A stretch of DNA of 12,829 bases from an uncultured Lachnospiraceae bacterium (GCA_900555195.1 USKC01000060.1:1-12829); one strand, 5' to 3'. Positions 1 to 6,834 are shown, counted from the first letter of the stretch. The notes: generated from the sequence alone by a model not told the origin. Numbers and translations are program-made.

Positions 1-459
1 TCCCAGTATGTATTCATATACCTCCTCAGAGGCATCGAACATTTCCCTTCCGTCAGAGGACTTCCCGGGGATATCATAAGTACCGTGAATCAGGATGATG
101 TAATAATTCCCAGGGCAAAAATAGCTTTCGATCACCTTCTGGTAGAATTCATTTACCAGATAATCATTACTGAGCTGGCTATCCCGGAGCCTCAACAGAA
201 AGTCCATTTTGCCGCCCGCTGCTTCTTCTTCCCGAGGGAATTCCAGATTCAACAAATTCTTTCCCAGATGGCCAGAAAGTGCCTTTTTGAAAATGTTGAA
301 ATACTTAAATATCTCTTCTTCCGGCAGGGAAAGAAAGGCTTCTTTCATCGTTGCCCGGATGTTCTTCTCACCGTCCACATAACAGCTGCAGATCCGGTCG
401 ATTGTGCAGCGCTCTGCGCAAAACTGCTTTTTGATTTCAGCGACCTCTTTTTTATTCAT
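1..459 (-). CDS. DUF4317 family protein (3' end outside window)
   Basis: The minus-strand frame is open from an ATG at 459 to the window edge, giving 153 codons with no stop. The N-terminus begins MNKKEVAEIKKQF and continues with a Cys-rich DRICSCYVDGEKN block and an AFLSLPEEEIFKYFNIFKK block. I recognise these as the start of the DUF4317 family, which is common in Clostridia and has no established function. An AGGAGG ribosome-binding site lies 7 bases before the ATG, and the stop of the upstream gene is 12 bases before it, so it is the last visible gene of the minus-strand operon. The visible part is soluble and acidic with no signal peptide. DUF4317 genes are usually ordinary chromosomal genes, so a position inside a phage early operon suggests cargo; that is inference. 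Family call fairly sure, role unknown. Confidence 0.78.
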   Translation of the reverse strand, partial: MNKKEVAEIKKQFCAERCTIDRICSCYVDGEKNIRATMKEAFLSLPEEEIFKYFNIFKKALSGHLGKNLLNLEFPREEEAAGGKMDFLLRLRDSQLSNDYLVNEFYQKVIESYFCPGNYYIILIHGTYDIPGKSSDGREMFDASEEVYEYILG

Positions 460-471
460 GATTTTTCCTCC

Positions 472-951
472 TCATCGAATGGTTTCGTAGATCCCCTTCT
501 TTGTGTTCCAGGATACCGCTACGGGCTGATCGCAGTTTAGACAGATCATATCGAACATATCCTCCCGTTTATTTGTCCTGTATCGGAATGAGGATCCGCA
601 CTCACAGTTCACATACAACGGCACCAGATCTTCCACCGCAAACGTAGCGCCGCATTCCCTGCAGGTAAATTCCGTGATGGGGGTTTTGATGTTGAGCCCT
701 CTTTCTACCCCACATTCCGGGCATTTCAGGTAAAGAAATCCCTTGTAACCTTCAAGCTTTGGGGGGGGCGCCATCTTGGCCAGTTTCTGAACGTTTTCCG
801 CACCCTTTCCTGGCTCCGACATAACAGGTTTTTCGATCGATTCATCCAGGCCCAACACTCTGCTGGACAACTCCCGGAACAGCCACATTGCCGTTTCATC
901 GTCATAATCCCTTACTGCGCTTGCTCCCAGTATCGACACTCTTACTTTCAT
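472..951 (-). CDS. Double zinc-ribbon phage protein
   Basis: A 159-aa protein without a known enzymatic domain. The N-terminal 35 residues form a small alpha/beta-looking segment (MKVRVSILGASAV, then a helix). A linker rich in Gly, Pro and Lys (about 41-68) leads to two zinc-ribbon-like cysteine pairs sets: C77/C80 with C97/C100, and C116/C118 with C137/C140. The second set starts with an unusual CxC. Such ribbons usually bind nucleic acid or protein partners. The start at 951 is chosen for its AGGAGG 8 bases upstream. It overlaps the previous gene by 50 bases. The linker is encoded across a run of eight G on the plus strand (761-768), a possible slippage site. Function unknown; a role in DNA or RNA binding is inference. 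Confidence 0.75.
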   Translation of the reverse strand: MKVRVSILGASAVRDYDDETAMWLFRELSSRVLGLDESIEKPVMSEPGKGAENVQKLAKMAPPPKLEGYKGFLYLKCPECGVERGLNIKTPITEFTCRECGATFAVEDLVPLYVNCECGSSFRYRTNKREDMFDMICLNCDQPVAVSWNTKKGIYETIR

Positions 952-1105
952 GATTTTTCCTCCTTAAGCATTTCTGATGGGCGTATATTTCACTTCCCCG
1001 CTTCGTTTGTGTCCATATATATGCCTCTCCTAACATGATCTCCTTCCCACACTCCACACAGTACCGTGGGATATCGGATTTTTTCTCTTTCTTTTCATTC
1101 CTCAT
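902..1105 (-). CDS. Small single zinc-finger-like protein
   Basis: A 67-aa basic protein: a Lys/Glu-rich N-terminus, then YCVECGKEI with a CxxC pair (C16 and C19), an aromatic strand (EAYIWTQ) and HQKC (H43, C46). Together these could make one C2HC zinc site. After residue 48 the tail (KNHESKSVDTG...) is low in complexity and is encoded entirely inside the start of the next gene in another frame, so the conserved part probably ends there. The ATG at 1105 overlaps the end of the upstream gene (stop 1095-1097), suggesting translational coupling; an AAGG lies about 9 bases before it. I do not recognise a named family. The overlap of 50 bases with the gene downstream is long for this compact operon and could mean an ancient frameshift of a shorter stop. 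Confidence 0.62.
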   Translation of the reverse strand: MRNEKKEKKSDIPRYCVECGKEIMLGEAYIWTQTKRGSEIYAHQKCLRRKNHESKSVDTGSKRSKGL

Positions 1106-1331
1106 TCGTTCTGCCTTCTTTCTTCCTGATGTAGTATTCCTGTACTGCCCGGAACATGTCCCGCATCAGCAGCTCGGCATTCCGGTTCACCTTCCGGTAC
1201 TTCGCCTGCAGCGCATACCCGTCTTCCACGAACTTCTCCCACTGCTCATCTGTCAGCTTTTCATATCCATACTTTTCAGTCAGCCTCCACATATCACGCT
1301 GGAGGTTATAAATTACTGTCCGGTCGTCCAT
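1095..1331 (-). CDS. Small hypothetical phage protein
   Basis: A 78-aa helical protein of unrecognised family. It contains a run of charged and aromatic helices (RDMWRLTEKYGYEKL, then DEQWEKFVEDGYALQAKY) and ends in RKKEGRTNEE. The frame is open further upstream to a TTG at 1358. I prefer the ATG at 1331 because GGAGTG lies 4 bases before it and the extension would run into the repeat region. It is the first gene after the iteron segment and its end overlaps the next start by 11 bases, so it belongs to the same minus-strand transcript as the zinc-finger genes. No domain, signal peptide or membrane segment is visible. Confidence 0.62.
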   Translation of the reverse strand: MDDRTVIYNLQRDMWRLTEKYGYEKLTDEQWEKFVEDGYALQAKYRKVNRNAELLMRDMFRAVQEYYIRKKEGRTNEE

Positions 1332-1343
1332 ACGCACTCCATA

Positions 1344-1593
1344 GTTACAATTTGTCAATGAGTTACATCACAGTTACATCTCCGGTTACACAAAAAACCT
1401 CGTATTTATGCGGCGGTTACAAGGTTACAATTTTTTCTGGATTCCTTATAAAGGGAAAAATAAAATTCTGAAAATCTGTGATTTCATTTTTTTTCTCTAT
1501 ATAGCATGATTTTCAGCTGTAACCTTGTAACTTTGTAACCGATGCCAATTTCCCCAGTAATTATGTGGGTTTGCACGGTTACATATCTGTTAC
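1344..1593. other. Candidate replication origin: GTTACA iterons flanking an AT-rich segment
   Basis: Between the helicase gene and the small gene at 1331 there is no coding frame of note. The hexamer GTTACA (or its complement) occurs at 1344, 1362, 1373, 1385, 1416, 1424, 1518, 1526, 1534 and 1578, with GTTACC at 1589. That is eleven GTTAC cores in 250 bases, where about 0.5 is expected by chance. The inner copies at 1416/1424 and 1519/1527/1535 (core positions) are spaced exactly 8 bases and lie in opposite orientation; 1416-1429 is the exact reverse complement of 1518-1531. Between them lies an 88-base segment (1430-1517) of about 25% GC. Iterons around an AT-rich unwinding element directly downstream of a helicase gene are the usual form of a phage or SaPI-type origin. 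An operator array is the main alternative. Confidence 0.7.
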
Positions 1594-1613
1594 CATTGAT
1601 GCAACCATGTTGG

Positions 1614-3470
1614 TTAAAATGGCAGCCTTTCATCTTCTGCAATCTCTTCAAATCCATCATCGTCCGGCATTTTTACCCAGATGCAGCGGATAGCTTTGCC
1701 AAAAAACTTTTTGTTTTTCGTCTTGCTGTCGCCTTGCATGGCTATCAGATTATTCTTTGATGCCCAGCTCAGGAAGGATTTTTTTGAAAAGTTACCTTTT
1801 TCGCAAATGCGGGAAAACGCATTTGGCTGAATAATCACATACCCGTTCTCGATACAGCCCCAGACCTCACCTTTATAGTCCCCGGTAAAGGAATCCGGTT
1901 TAAATTTATTGATGTTGATCTCAACTTCGCTCAGGATATACTCATAAGCCCTTTCATTTTCGCTCAGTTCCTCCCGGCTGATCAGGACGCGCTTCGCTTC
2001 CTCCAGAGGGATGCACTGCCCATCCTGGAACAAGTAGTCCGTGGCAATCCGGTCGGCTGTCAGGACAATGGACAGGGAAATACTCTGCTTCTCCATCTTT
2101 TCATCATCCCGCAGCTGCGCCTGGAATTCCGCCTGTATCTCCCGGATGGCGTCCGGCCCCAATTCCTTTACAACCTCAACGAATTCTTTTCCTGCAAAAC
2201 CGTAATGCTTTTTCAGGATATCTGCTGTCAGCTGGGGATTCTGATACACCTTTTCTCCGCATTCCAGTTCCAGGATCCGGTTCATGGCTCCTCCCTGGTT
2301 CACATAGGAGGACAGCGGCCGTTCCCCATTCGTCAGGATCACGTTCCGCCAGCGGTTCTCCCTGCGGATCCCCAGTTCTTTGTCAGACCGGCTCTTCCCC
2401 TTTCCGGAGCACAGGTCATATACGATGCCCTCAAAATTATCCCGGATGCGATCCGACGTCTTGCTGGTATCATCCAGCATCATCGGAAGATTGTTCAGGA
2501 AGTCCGCGCGGGCTTCCAGCGCGACGTCTGTAGATTTAAAATCACCGATGTAATTGCTCTCGTCTGGATTCGCCCACACGGAGCAGGCCAGCATCAGGCT
2601 CACAGTCTTTCCGCCTTCTGTCTCGCCCCACAGGTCTACAAAAAACGGCAGGCCTCCCAAAATGGAGAGCAAGACGCTGGCAAAGGATGCTGCCAGCATA
2701 AATTTCAGTTCAATCCTCCCGGTGGCACGCAGCTCCTTCACATGGTCATACCACCGCTCCCGGCAGCCGTGCTCCTGAATGCTTTCAAACGCCTGCTTAA
2801 AACGGCTGTCTCCGTCAAAAACGATTTCCGTATCATAGGGGAGGAAGCCTCCCCGGATCCATCCCAGCTTTGAGCTAGAATACTGCACGCTGATATATTT
2901 CTCATTCAGGTTTTCCACATCCGACAGGTAGCGCACCAACAGCTTCGCATTCTCACTGGTCACTGCAATCCCTCGCCCGGACAGCGCCACGATTTTGTTG
3001 GCGGAGGTCACGAGCGTTTTAGGGACGATGATTTCTTCCCATTTCCCGTTTCGTTTATAGGCCAGCTTTAGCTGCTCTTCTCCTGTTTCCAGATTTTTAA
3101 GGCGCTCTATCGGTAGAATGGGGTGATAGCACGCTACCACATCCGGCCTGCCAGTGTCTTGCACCCATATGCCATCTTCCCGGGCGATCCAGGAGCCGCA
3201 ATACATCCGGTCATAAGGCCCCTCAAAATTTGTCCAGTTATCCAGGGACTGCAGCGGCTTCTTTTTTGCCGCTTGCTGCAGCTGCCGCTCCACTTTTTTG
3301 TAGGCAGATACCATTTTCGCAAACTTCGTTTTTACCCCCAGTTGAGCCGCCCGGTCTTCCAGGGTTAGCAGTACCTTGGCTTTATGGATTTCGTCCTCGT
3401 CAGAAAACACCTCATCCAGCGTTTCGTCCGAATAGACATCTTCCGCCGTCATGGACGCTATGTTTTTCAC
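1614..3470 (-). CDS. DUF927 family phage replicative helicase-like ATPase
   Basis: A 618-aa protein. Residues 80-250 hold the DUF927-type N-terminal region. A P-loop ATPase core follows, with Walker A GETEGGKT (282-289), Walker B LPMMLDD (328-334), a sensor-like NVILTNGE (376-383) and an arginine-finger candidate in MNRILE (R398). Residues 500-618 look like a winged-helix DNA-binding tail. Proteins of this class act as replicative helicases, often paired with or fused to primases. Here the gene follows a CHC2 zinc-finger gene by 6 bases and the candidate origin lies just downstream, so initiator/helicase of the element is the likely role. The start is a GTG at 3470, with GAGG 9 bases upstream; an ATG at 3452 is possible. 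The last residues, EDERLPF, resemble the acidic tip of SSB (see findings). Confidence 0.85.
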   Translation of the reverse strand: MKNIASMTAEDVYSDETLDEVFSDEDEIHKAKVLLTLEDRAAQLGVKTKFAKMVSAYKKVERQLQQAAKKKPLQSLDNWTNFEGPYDRMYCGSWIAREDGIWVQDTGRPDVVACYHPILPIERLKNLETGEEQLKLAYKRNGKWEEIIVPKTLVTSANKIVALSGRGIAVTSENAKLLVRYLSDVENLNEKYISVQYSSSKLGWIRGGFLPYDTEIVFDGDSRFKQAFESIQEHGCRERWYDHVKELRATGRIELKFMLAASFASVLLSILGGLPFFVDLWGETEGGKTVSLMLACSVWANPDESNYIGDFKSTDVALEARADFLNNLPMMLDDTSKTSDRIRDNFEGIVYDLCSGKGKSRSDKELGIRRENRWRNVILTNGERPLSSYVNQGGAMNRILELECGEKVYQNPQLTADILKKHYGFAGKEFVEVVKELGPDAIREIQAEFQAQLRDDEKMEKQSISLSIVLTADRIATDYLFQDGQCIPLEEAKRVLISREELSENERAYEYILSEVEININKFKPDSFTGDYKGEVWGCIENGYVIIQPNAFSRICEKGNFSKKSFLSWASKNNLIAMQGDSKTKNKKFFGKAIRCIWVKMPDDDGFEEIAEDERLPF

Positions 3471-3476
3471 CTGGCC

Positions 3477-3971
3477 TCACCTCTTTTCGTTCAAATATTC
3501 CAGCCTGTAAATCACCTTCTGCCAGGCGTTGTACGCATCACACCACGCGTCCGACAGTGGCTGGTACAGTTTCACGCACCAGTACAGGCCATTGCTCTGC
3601 CGGATCAGTTCCTGCTTCTCCTGCCGCTCCCGGGCTTCCCGATGCCGGGCCGCCTCCCGGCCCTTCTGCCGCTGGTATGCCAGCCGGCGCCTCCGGAAGA
3701 ACGGTTCTTCTCCTTTTTTCGGATATGTTCCGCCCAGTTCCTCAAAGGCTTCCCGGAAGGACAGGTTTTCCATCCGCTGCACGAAATCAAACACATCGCC
3801 GCCCTCTCCACACCCGAAACAGTAGTAGTCCCTCTCATAAATCCGCATGGATGGCGACTTGTCCGCGTGAAACGGACAGAGGATAAATCCTCTCCGATTG
3901 GGCTGCGGCAGGCTGTAGCGTGCCAGGATTTCCCGCATGGTGGTGTTTTCCTTGATTTCTTCCAACGTCAT
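3477..3971 (-). CDS. CHC2 zinc-finger protein (DnaG-type primase N-terminal module only)
   Basis: A 164-aa protein with the primase zinc-binding fold: CPFH at 32-35 and CFGC at 51-54, giving C32, H35, C51 and C54, followed by GEGGDVFDFV and a helix ending in FEELGG. This matches the CHC2 domain that reads template in DnaG primases. The rest (86-164) is an Arg-rich helical tail; no TOPRIM or RNA-polymerase domain is present, whereas a full DnaG is about 600 aa. The gene overlaps the nuclease gene upstream (ATGA) and is 6 bases from the helicase gene, so it likely works with that helicase as a split primase or as a loader for the host DnaG. That partnership is inference. Confidence 0.85.
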   Translation of the reverse strand: MTLEEIKENTTMREILARYSLPQPNRRGFILCPFHADKSPSMRIYERDYYCFGCGEGGDVFDFVQRMENLSFREAFEELGGTYPKKGEEPFFRRRRLAYQRQKGREAARHREARERQEKQELIRQSNGLYWCVKLYQPLSDAWCDAYNAWQKVIYRLEYLNEKR

Positions 3972-4423
3972 ACTGCGCCTCCAGACAGGATTTCAATGAT
4001 CCTCCGCCCGGTCTGGCGCTTATCGCAAAACAGATACCGAATCCCGTACTTTCTCTCCTGAGTCCGCATAATCTTGTACAAGACCTCTCCCTGCAGGGAT
4101 TTTCCTCCCCGCGGGTTCCGCCACCAGATCACATCTTCCAGACAGCGGATCCCTCCGCCATGCTCCACCAGGATCACCAGCTGGATCTCATTCTCCCTGG
4201 CCCGCAGGATTTCCCGGCGGAAGCGATCATGTCCCTGGCAGACGTTGCTGCAGACCTCAGACAGATTCTGTTTCCGGTCCACGATCAGCCTCGGGTTGTC
4301 ATAATTCATATAGTCCCCGACCATCAGTTTGGAAACGGGGTGCTTTACTCCCTGCCGGTCGAATTCCTCAACGATCTTTCGGATCGCCCGATCCTTCTCC
4401 CGGCTGTCAATCTGTATCACCAT
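3968..4423 (-). CDS. ERCC4-domain (XPF-like) nuclease
   Basis: A 151-aa stand-alone nuclease domain. Motifs in order: IDSREK (5-10), VGDY (35-38) and VDRKQNLSE (48-56), corresponding to the D...GDx(n)ERKx3D signature of XPF/ERCC4 nucleases with Asp in place of the first Glu of ERK. A strand QLVILVEH (81-88) and helix follow, as in the family. Such domains cut branched DNA, and small phage versions sit beside SSB and annealing proteins, as here. The ATG at 4423 is chosen because AAGGAGG is 7 bases upstream; a GTG at 4429 would be only 1 base from it. The stop overlaps the next start. The helix-hairpin-helix partner domain of XPF is absent. Confidence 0.85.
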   Translation of the reverse strand: MVIQIDSREKDRAIRKIVEEFDRQGVKHPVSKLMVGDYMNYDNPRLIVDRKQNLSEVCSNVCQGHDRFRREILRARENEIQLVILVEHGGGIRCLEDVIWWRNPRGGKSLQGEVLYKIMRTQERKYGIRYLFCDKRQTGRRIIEILSGGAV

Positions 4424-4435
4424 GGCCACGCCTCC

Positions 4436-4861
4436 TTAAAACGGAAGTTCCTCATCGATGCCATCAGGGATATTCATAAACCCGTCATTATCCACTGTCC
4501 CACGGGCTCCTTCCGCATTCCCAGAAGATACGCTGCCTCCGGAATCAGGCCGGCCCTCCACGAATTCCACATGCTCCGCGATCACGTCCGTGGTATAAAC
4601 TTTTGTCCCGTCCTCTTTCGTATAATTTCCCGTTTGGATCCTTCCAGTCACTCCGATCCGTTGCCCCTTATGAAAATATTTTTCGACAAATTCCGCTGTT
4701 TTCCCGAACGCCACACAAGAAATAAAGTCTGCATCCGGGCCGTTTTCCTGCTTATAGATACGGGCCACCGCCAGGTTGAACCTGGCGATGCTGGTCCCGC
4801 CGTTGGTATAGCGGATATCTGGATCCTTTGTGAACCTTCCTACAAGCTGTACACTGTTCAT
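4436..4861 (-). CDS. ssb: Single-stranded DNA-binding protein
   Basis: A 141-aa SSB. The OB fold covers about 1-105, opening MNSVQLVGRFTKDPDIRY with the conserved ARFNLAVAR strand (26-34), DFISCVAFGKTAEFVEKYFHKG (45-66) and VTGRIQTGNY (71-80). A Gly/Ser-rich linker ends in the acidic tip DEELPF (136-141), which in SSBs docks repair and replication proteins. It coats single-stranded DNA during replication and annealing. The ATG overlaps the stop of the ERF gene (ATGA), so the two are translationally coupled, and the nuclease gene starts 12 bases after its stop. A phage copy separate from the host ssb is expected in this context. Confidence 0.94.
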   Translation of the reverse strand: MNSVQLVGRFTKDPDIRYTNGGTSIARFNLAVARIYKQENGPDADFISCVAFGKTAEFVEKYFHKGQRIGVTGRIQTGNYTKEDGTKVYTTDVIAEHVEFVEGRPDSGGSVSSGNAEGARGTVDNDGFMNIPDGIDEELPF

Positions 4862-5628
4862 TCTGCCTGCCCTTTCTCCGCCTTATCCGGGGTCATTTCA
4901 AACCGCTTCATGCAGTTCTTGTACTGCTCCACGGTCATTTCTTCGATATGCTTCAGTTTATATGCTGCGAGAATCGTTCTTTCCTCTTTCCCAGTACGAT
5001 TCAGTTCCTTTTGGATCGTCTGCATCATAGCGGCATTCACCCTGACAGGCTCCCCGCCTACATTGTCCGGCCTCTTTTCTTCCTGCTGCATTCCCACTGC
5101 CTGCGCCTGGCCGTCCTCCGGCTTCTTCCTAGCGCCCGCTCCCTGCTGCGCCTTGCCAGAGGCACGTTTCCTATTTCCCGCCTCCGGAGAATCTCTGTCA
5201 GGATCGTCCATCAGTTCTTCCGTCGGGATACAGAAAGTCTGAAAACATGCGTATTTAAAGGCGATCGCCATGGCCTTATTCGTTGCCTTGTCCCCGCTGT
5301 CCATCCCTTCCCCAACCGTAACGGCATCCACATAGGATCCGTCCGTAGTGTAAAAGCGGTATCTCATCCGGCAGATCGAATAAATCAGCTGAGTTCCCTT
5401 CGTGCTCTGCCGTTCCTCTCGGCTCTGTTCCAGCAGTTCCGGTACGCAGAACACTTTATGTTTGATCATGGCCGGGCTTAGGGCGTTCATAACCGCGTCA
5501 ATGCTGCGGTATTTAAAGCCCTGCTGCTTATTCACGTCATTCTTGCCAACGGCGCCGATATCTTCCATCACTCCGCAGATCGCTTCATAGATCCTGGCAT
5601 TCGCCGGTCCCTCACTGTTGTTTACCAT
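4858..5628 (-). CDS. ERF family single-strand annealing recombinase
   Basis: A 256-aa protein of the ERF superfamily, which anneals complementary single strands in RecA-independent phage recombination. The core spans about 12-140: KQQGFKYRSIDAVMNAL (34-50), the strand YSICRMRYRFYTTDGS (83-98) and the hallmark GEGMDSGDKATNKAMAIAFK (106-125), followed by FCIPTEELMDDPD. A Gln/Gly/Lys-rich disordered linker (145-195) leads to a short helical C-terminal domain (197-250). The ATG at 5628 overlaps the end of the DUF1351 gene by 7 bases, with GGAGGAGC upstream as ribosome-binding site. The SSB gene is coupled downstream; annealing proteins commonly act with their own SSB. Confidence 0.92.
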   Translation of the reverse strand: MVNNSEGPANARIYEAICGVMEDIGAVGKNDVNKQQGFKYRSIDAVMNALSPAMIKHKVFCVPELLEQSREERQSTKGTQLIYSICRMRYRFYTTDGSYVDAVTVGEGMDSGDKATNKAMAIAFKYACFQTFCIPTEELMDDPDRDSPEAGNRKRASGKAQQGAGARKKPEDGQAQAVGMQQEEKRPDNVGGEPVRVNAAMMQTIQKELNRTGKEERTILAAYKLKHIEEMTVEQYKNCMKRFEMTPDKAEKGQAE

Positions 5629-6632
5629 GCCGTCAGCTCCTCCACTTCGTAATCAATGCCAACGCTGTCCAGGTACATTTCCAGCTTTACCTTTGCGTCC
5701 TCCGTCAGCTCCATCCTGTATTCGTAGGTAACCGTATCGCCGTCCAGCTCCGGAGAAAGACTGTCCACGACCTCCTGAGCAGCTTCTTCCCGCGCCTGCT
5801 CCACGGCAGCGGCCTTCTCCATCTCCGCCTGCCGGAGTGCTGCTGCCTTCTCTTCTTCCGCCTTCCGGAGGGCAGCCGCCTTTTCTTCCTCCGCCCGGCG
5901 CAGGGCAGCCTCCCTCTCTTCCTTGGCGCGCCTCTCCGCTTCTACGCGTTCCCGTTCCTCCCGGCGGATCCGTTCCAGCTCTTCCCGGTGCCTTCTCTCG
6001 GCCTCCCTGGCAAGAATCTCCTGTTTCTGACGCTCATAGCTGTTGATATGCGCGACCGCATCGGAAAGATTCAGCGTATCTCTGTAGACCTGCAGTGCCT
6101 CTTCCCCCGCTTCGGAATGCATCTCGCGGATCGTTTCCACTGCCTGACGGGCATTCGCCGCCGCATTCCCGATCTCTTCCCGGATTGCTTTCTCCCGGGT
6201 TCCGGCGTTCTCCCATTTGGGACTGTAGATCTTTTTCAGGGGGATAATGTCGGCCACATCCCCAGCCAGTTCTTCGTATACCCGCCGAATCAGCTCTCGC
6301 TTCTCGGCAATCCGTTTTTCTTCAAATGCCTTCACCTGGCCGTCAATCAGCTCGATAGGCTTATCATATAGCGCGATCAGAGCTTTCGCCCGTGGCTCAA
6401 AAGCATCCCATGGCGCCATATACGTCCGTTTGGCTTCCCGGAGGTTGTCCATCAGGTTTTTCTTTTCTGCCCGTAGGGAAGCCACCTCCTTCTTTGCCAT
6501 GACCTTGCTGTCCTCTGTGAAAACAGCACCTTCGTACTCCGACAGACGGGCGTTGATCGCCTGTTCGACCTCTTTAAAGTTGCATTCGATCGTCGCCGCC
6601 TGCTGTGTGATGACTGCCTGTATATTTTCCAT
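5622..6632 (-). CDS. DUF1351 family coiled-coil protein
   Basis: A 336-aa protein of the DUF1351 family, which usually precedes recombination genes in phages of Gram-positive bacteria. The N-terminal 1-200 is helical (ending near HINSYERQKQEI). A highly charged coiled coil covers about 200-290, including four or five tandem 11-residue units of the type AEEEKAAALRK (236-279). The C-terminal domain (291-336, VTYEYRMELTEDAKVKLEMYL) has two strands and a helix. The ATG at 6632 is preceded by AAAGGAGAG. The role is unestablished; its fixed place before the ERF and ssb genes suggests help in recombination or end processing. The hendecad repeats are encoded by near-identical 33-base units at 5796-5927. 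Confidence 0.85.
   Translation of the reverse strand: MENIQAVITQQAATIECNFKEVEQAINARLSEYEGAVFTEDSKVMAKKEVASLRAEKKNLMDNLREAKRTYMAPWDAFEPRAKALIALYDKPIELIDGQVKAFEEKRIAEKRELIRRVYEELAGDVADIIPLKKIYSPKWENAGTREKAIREEIGNAAANARQAVETIREMHSEAGEEALQVYRDTLNLSDAVAHINSYERQKQEILAREAERRHREELERIRREERERVEAERRAKEEREAALRRAEEEKAAALRKAEEEKAAALRQAEMEKAAAVEQAREEAAQEVVDSLSPELDGDTVTYEYRMELTEDAKVKLEMYLDSVGIDYEVEELTAW
5796..5927 (-). repeat. 33-bp tandem repeats encoding 11-residue coiled-coil units
   Basis: Four consecutive 33-base units inside the DUF1351 gene encode AKEEREAALRR, AEEEKAAALRK, AEEEKAAALRQ and AEMEKAAAVEQ. The 11-residue period fits a hendecad coiled coil. The units differ at several bases, so the repeat is not freshly duplicated, but its unit number could vary between relatives. 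Confidence 0.75.
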
Positions 6633-6634
6633 GG

Positions 6635-6829
6635 TTATTTCTCTCCTTTCGTATGTTCTTCATTGAACGGCCCTTCCTTCTTGACTGGGAGCCCCAGCAC
6701 TGCCATAATAGCGCTGGAGCAGTATTCCTTCCCGTTCGTGATCATTGCCCGGATATTTGCCAGATCCCCCATAGCATTTATGCCGTCCACAAAATCCCCG
6801 TAAGGGACATATATCATCTTCTCATCCAT
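6635..6829 (-). CDS. Small hypothetical phage protein
   Basis: A 64-aa protein beginning MDEKMIYVPYGDFVDGINAM, with a central helix (ANIRAMITNGKEYCSSAIMAVLGL) and a charged tail. I do not recognise the family. The ATG at 6829 is chosen because GGGAGG lies 8 bases before it and overlaps the stop of the upstream gene; the longer frame to 6862 has no such site. Its stop is 2 bases before the DUF1351 start codon region, so it is tightly packed in the early operon. Confidence 0.65.
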   Translation of the reverse strand: MDEKMIYVPYGDFVDGINAMGDLANIRAMITNGKEYCSSAIMAVLGLPVKKEGPFNEEHTKGEK

Positions 6830-6834
6830 CCGTT

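Noticed and set aside
85..540. Plus-strand frame at the left end
   Set aside because: The opposite strand encodes the recognisable DUF4317 protein over the same bases.
1344..1593. GTTACA repeats as a CRISPR array
   Set aside because: The repeats are only 6-8 bases, occur in both orientations and have no spacers of constant length.
2205..2873. Long plus-strand open frame opposite the helicase gene
   Set aside because: It mirrors the coding bias of the recognised helicase, has no ribosome-binding site and its protein is Pro/His/Gln-rich noise.
3230..5242. Several long plus-strand frames opposite the primase-fragment, nuclease, SSB and ERF genes
   Set aside because: All lie opposite clearly recognised proteins, lack ribosome-binding sites and show Ser/Pro/Arg-rich nonsense composition.
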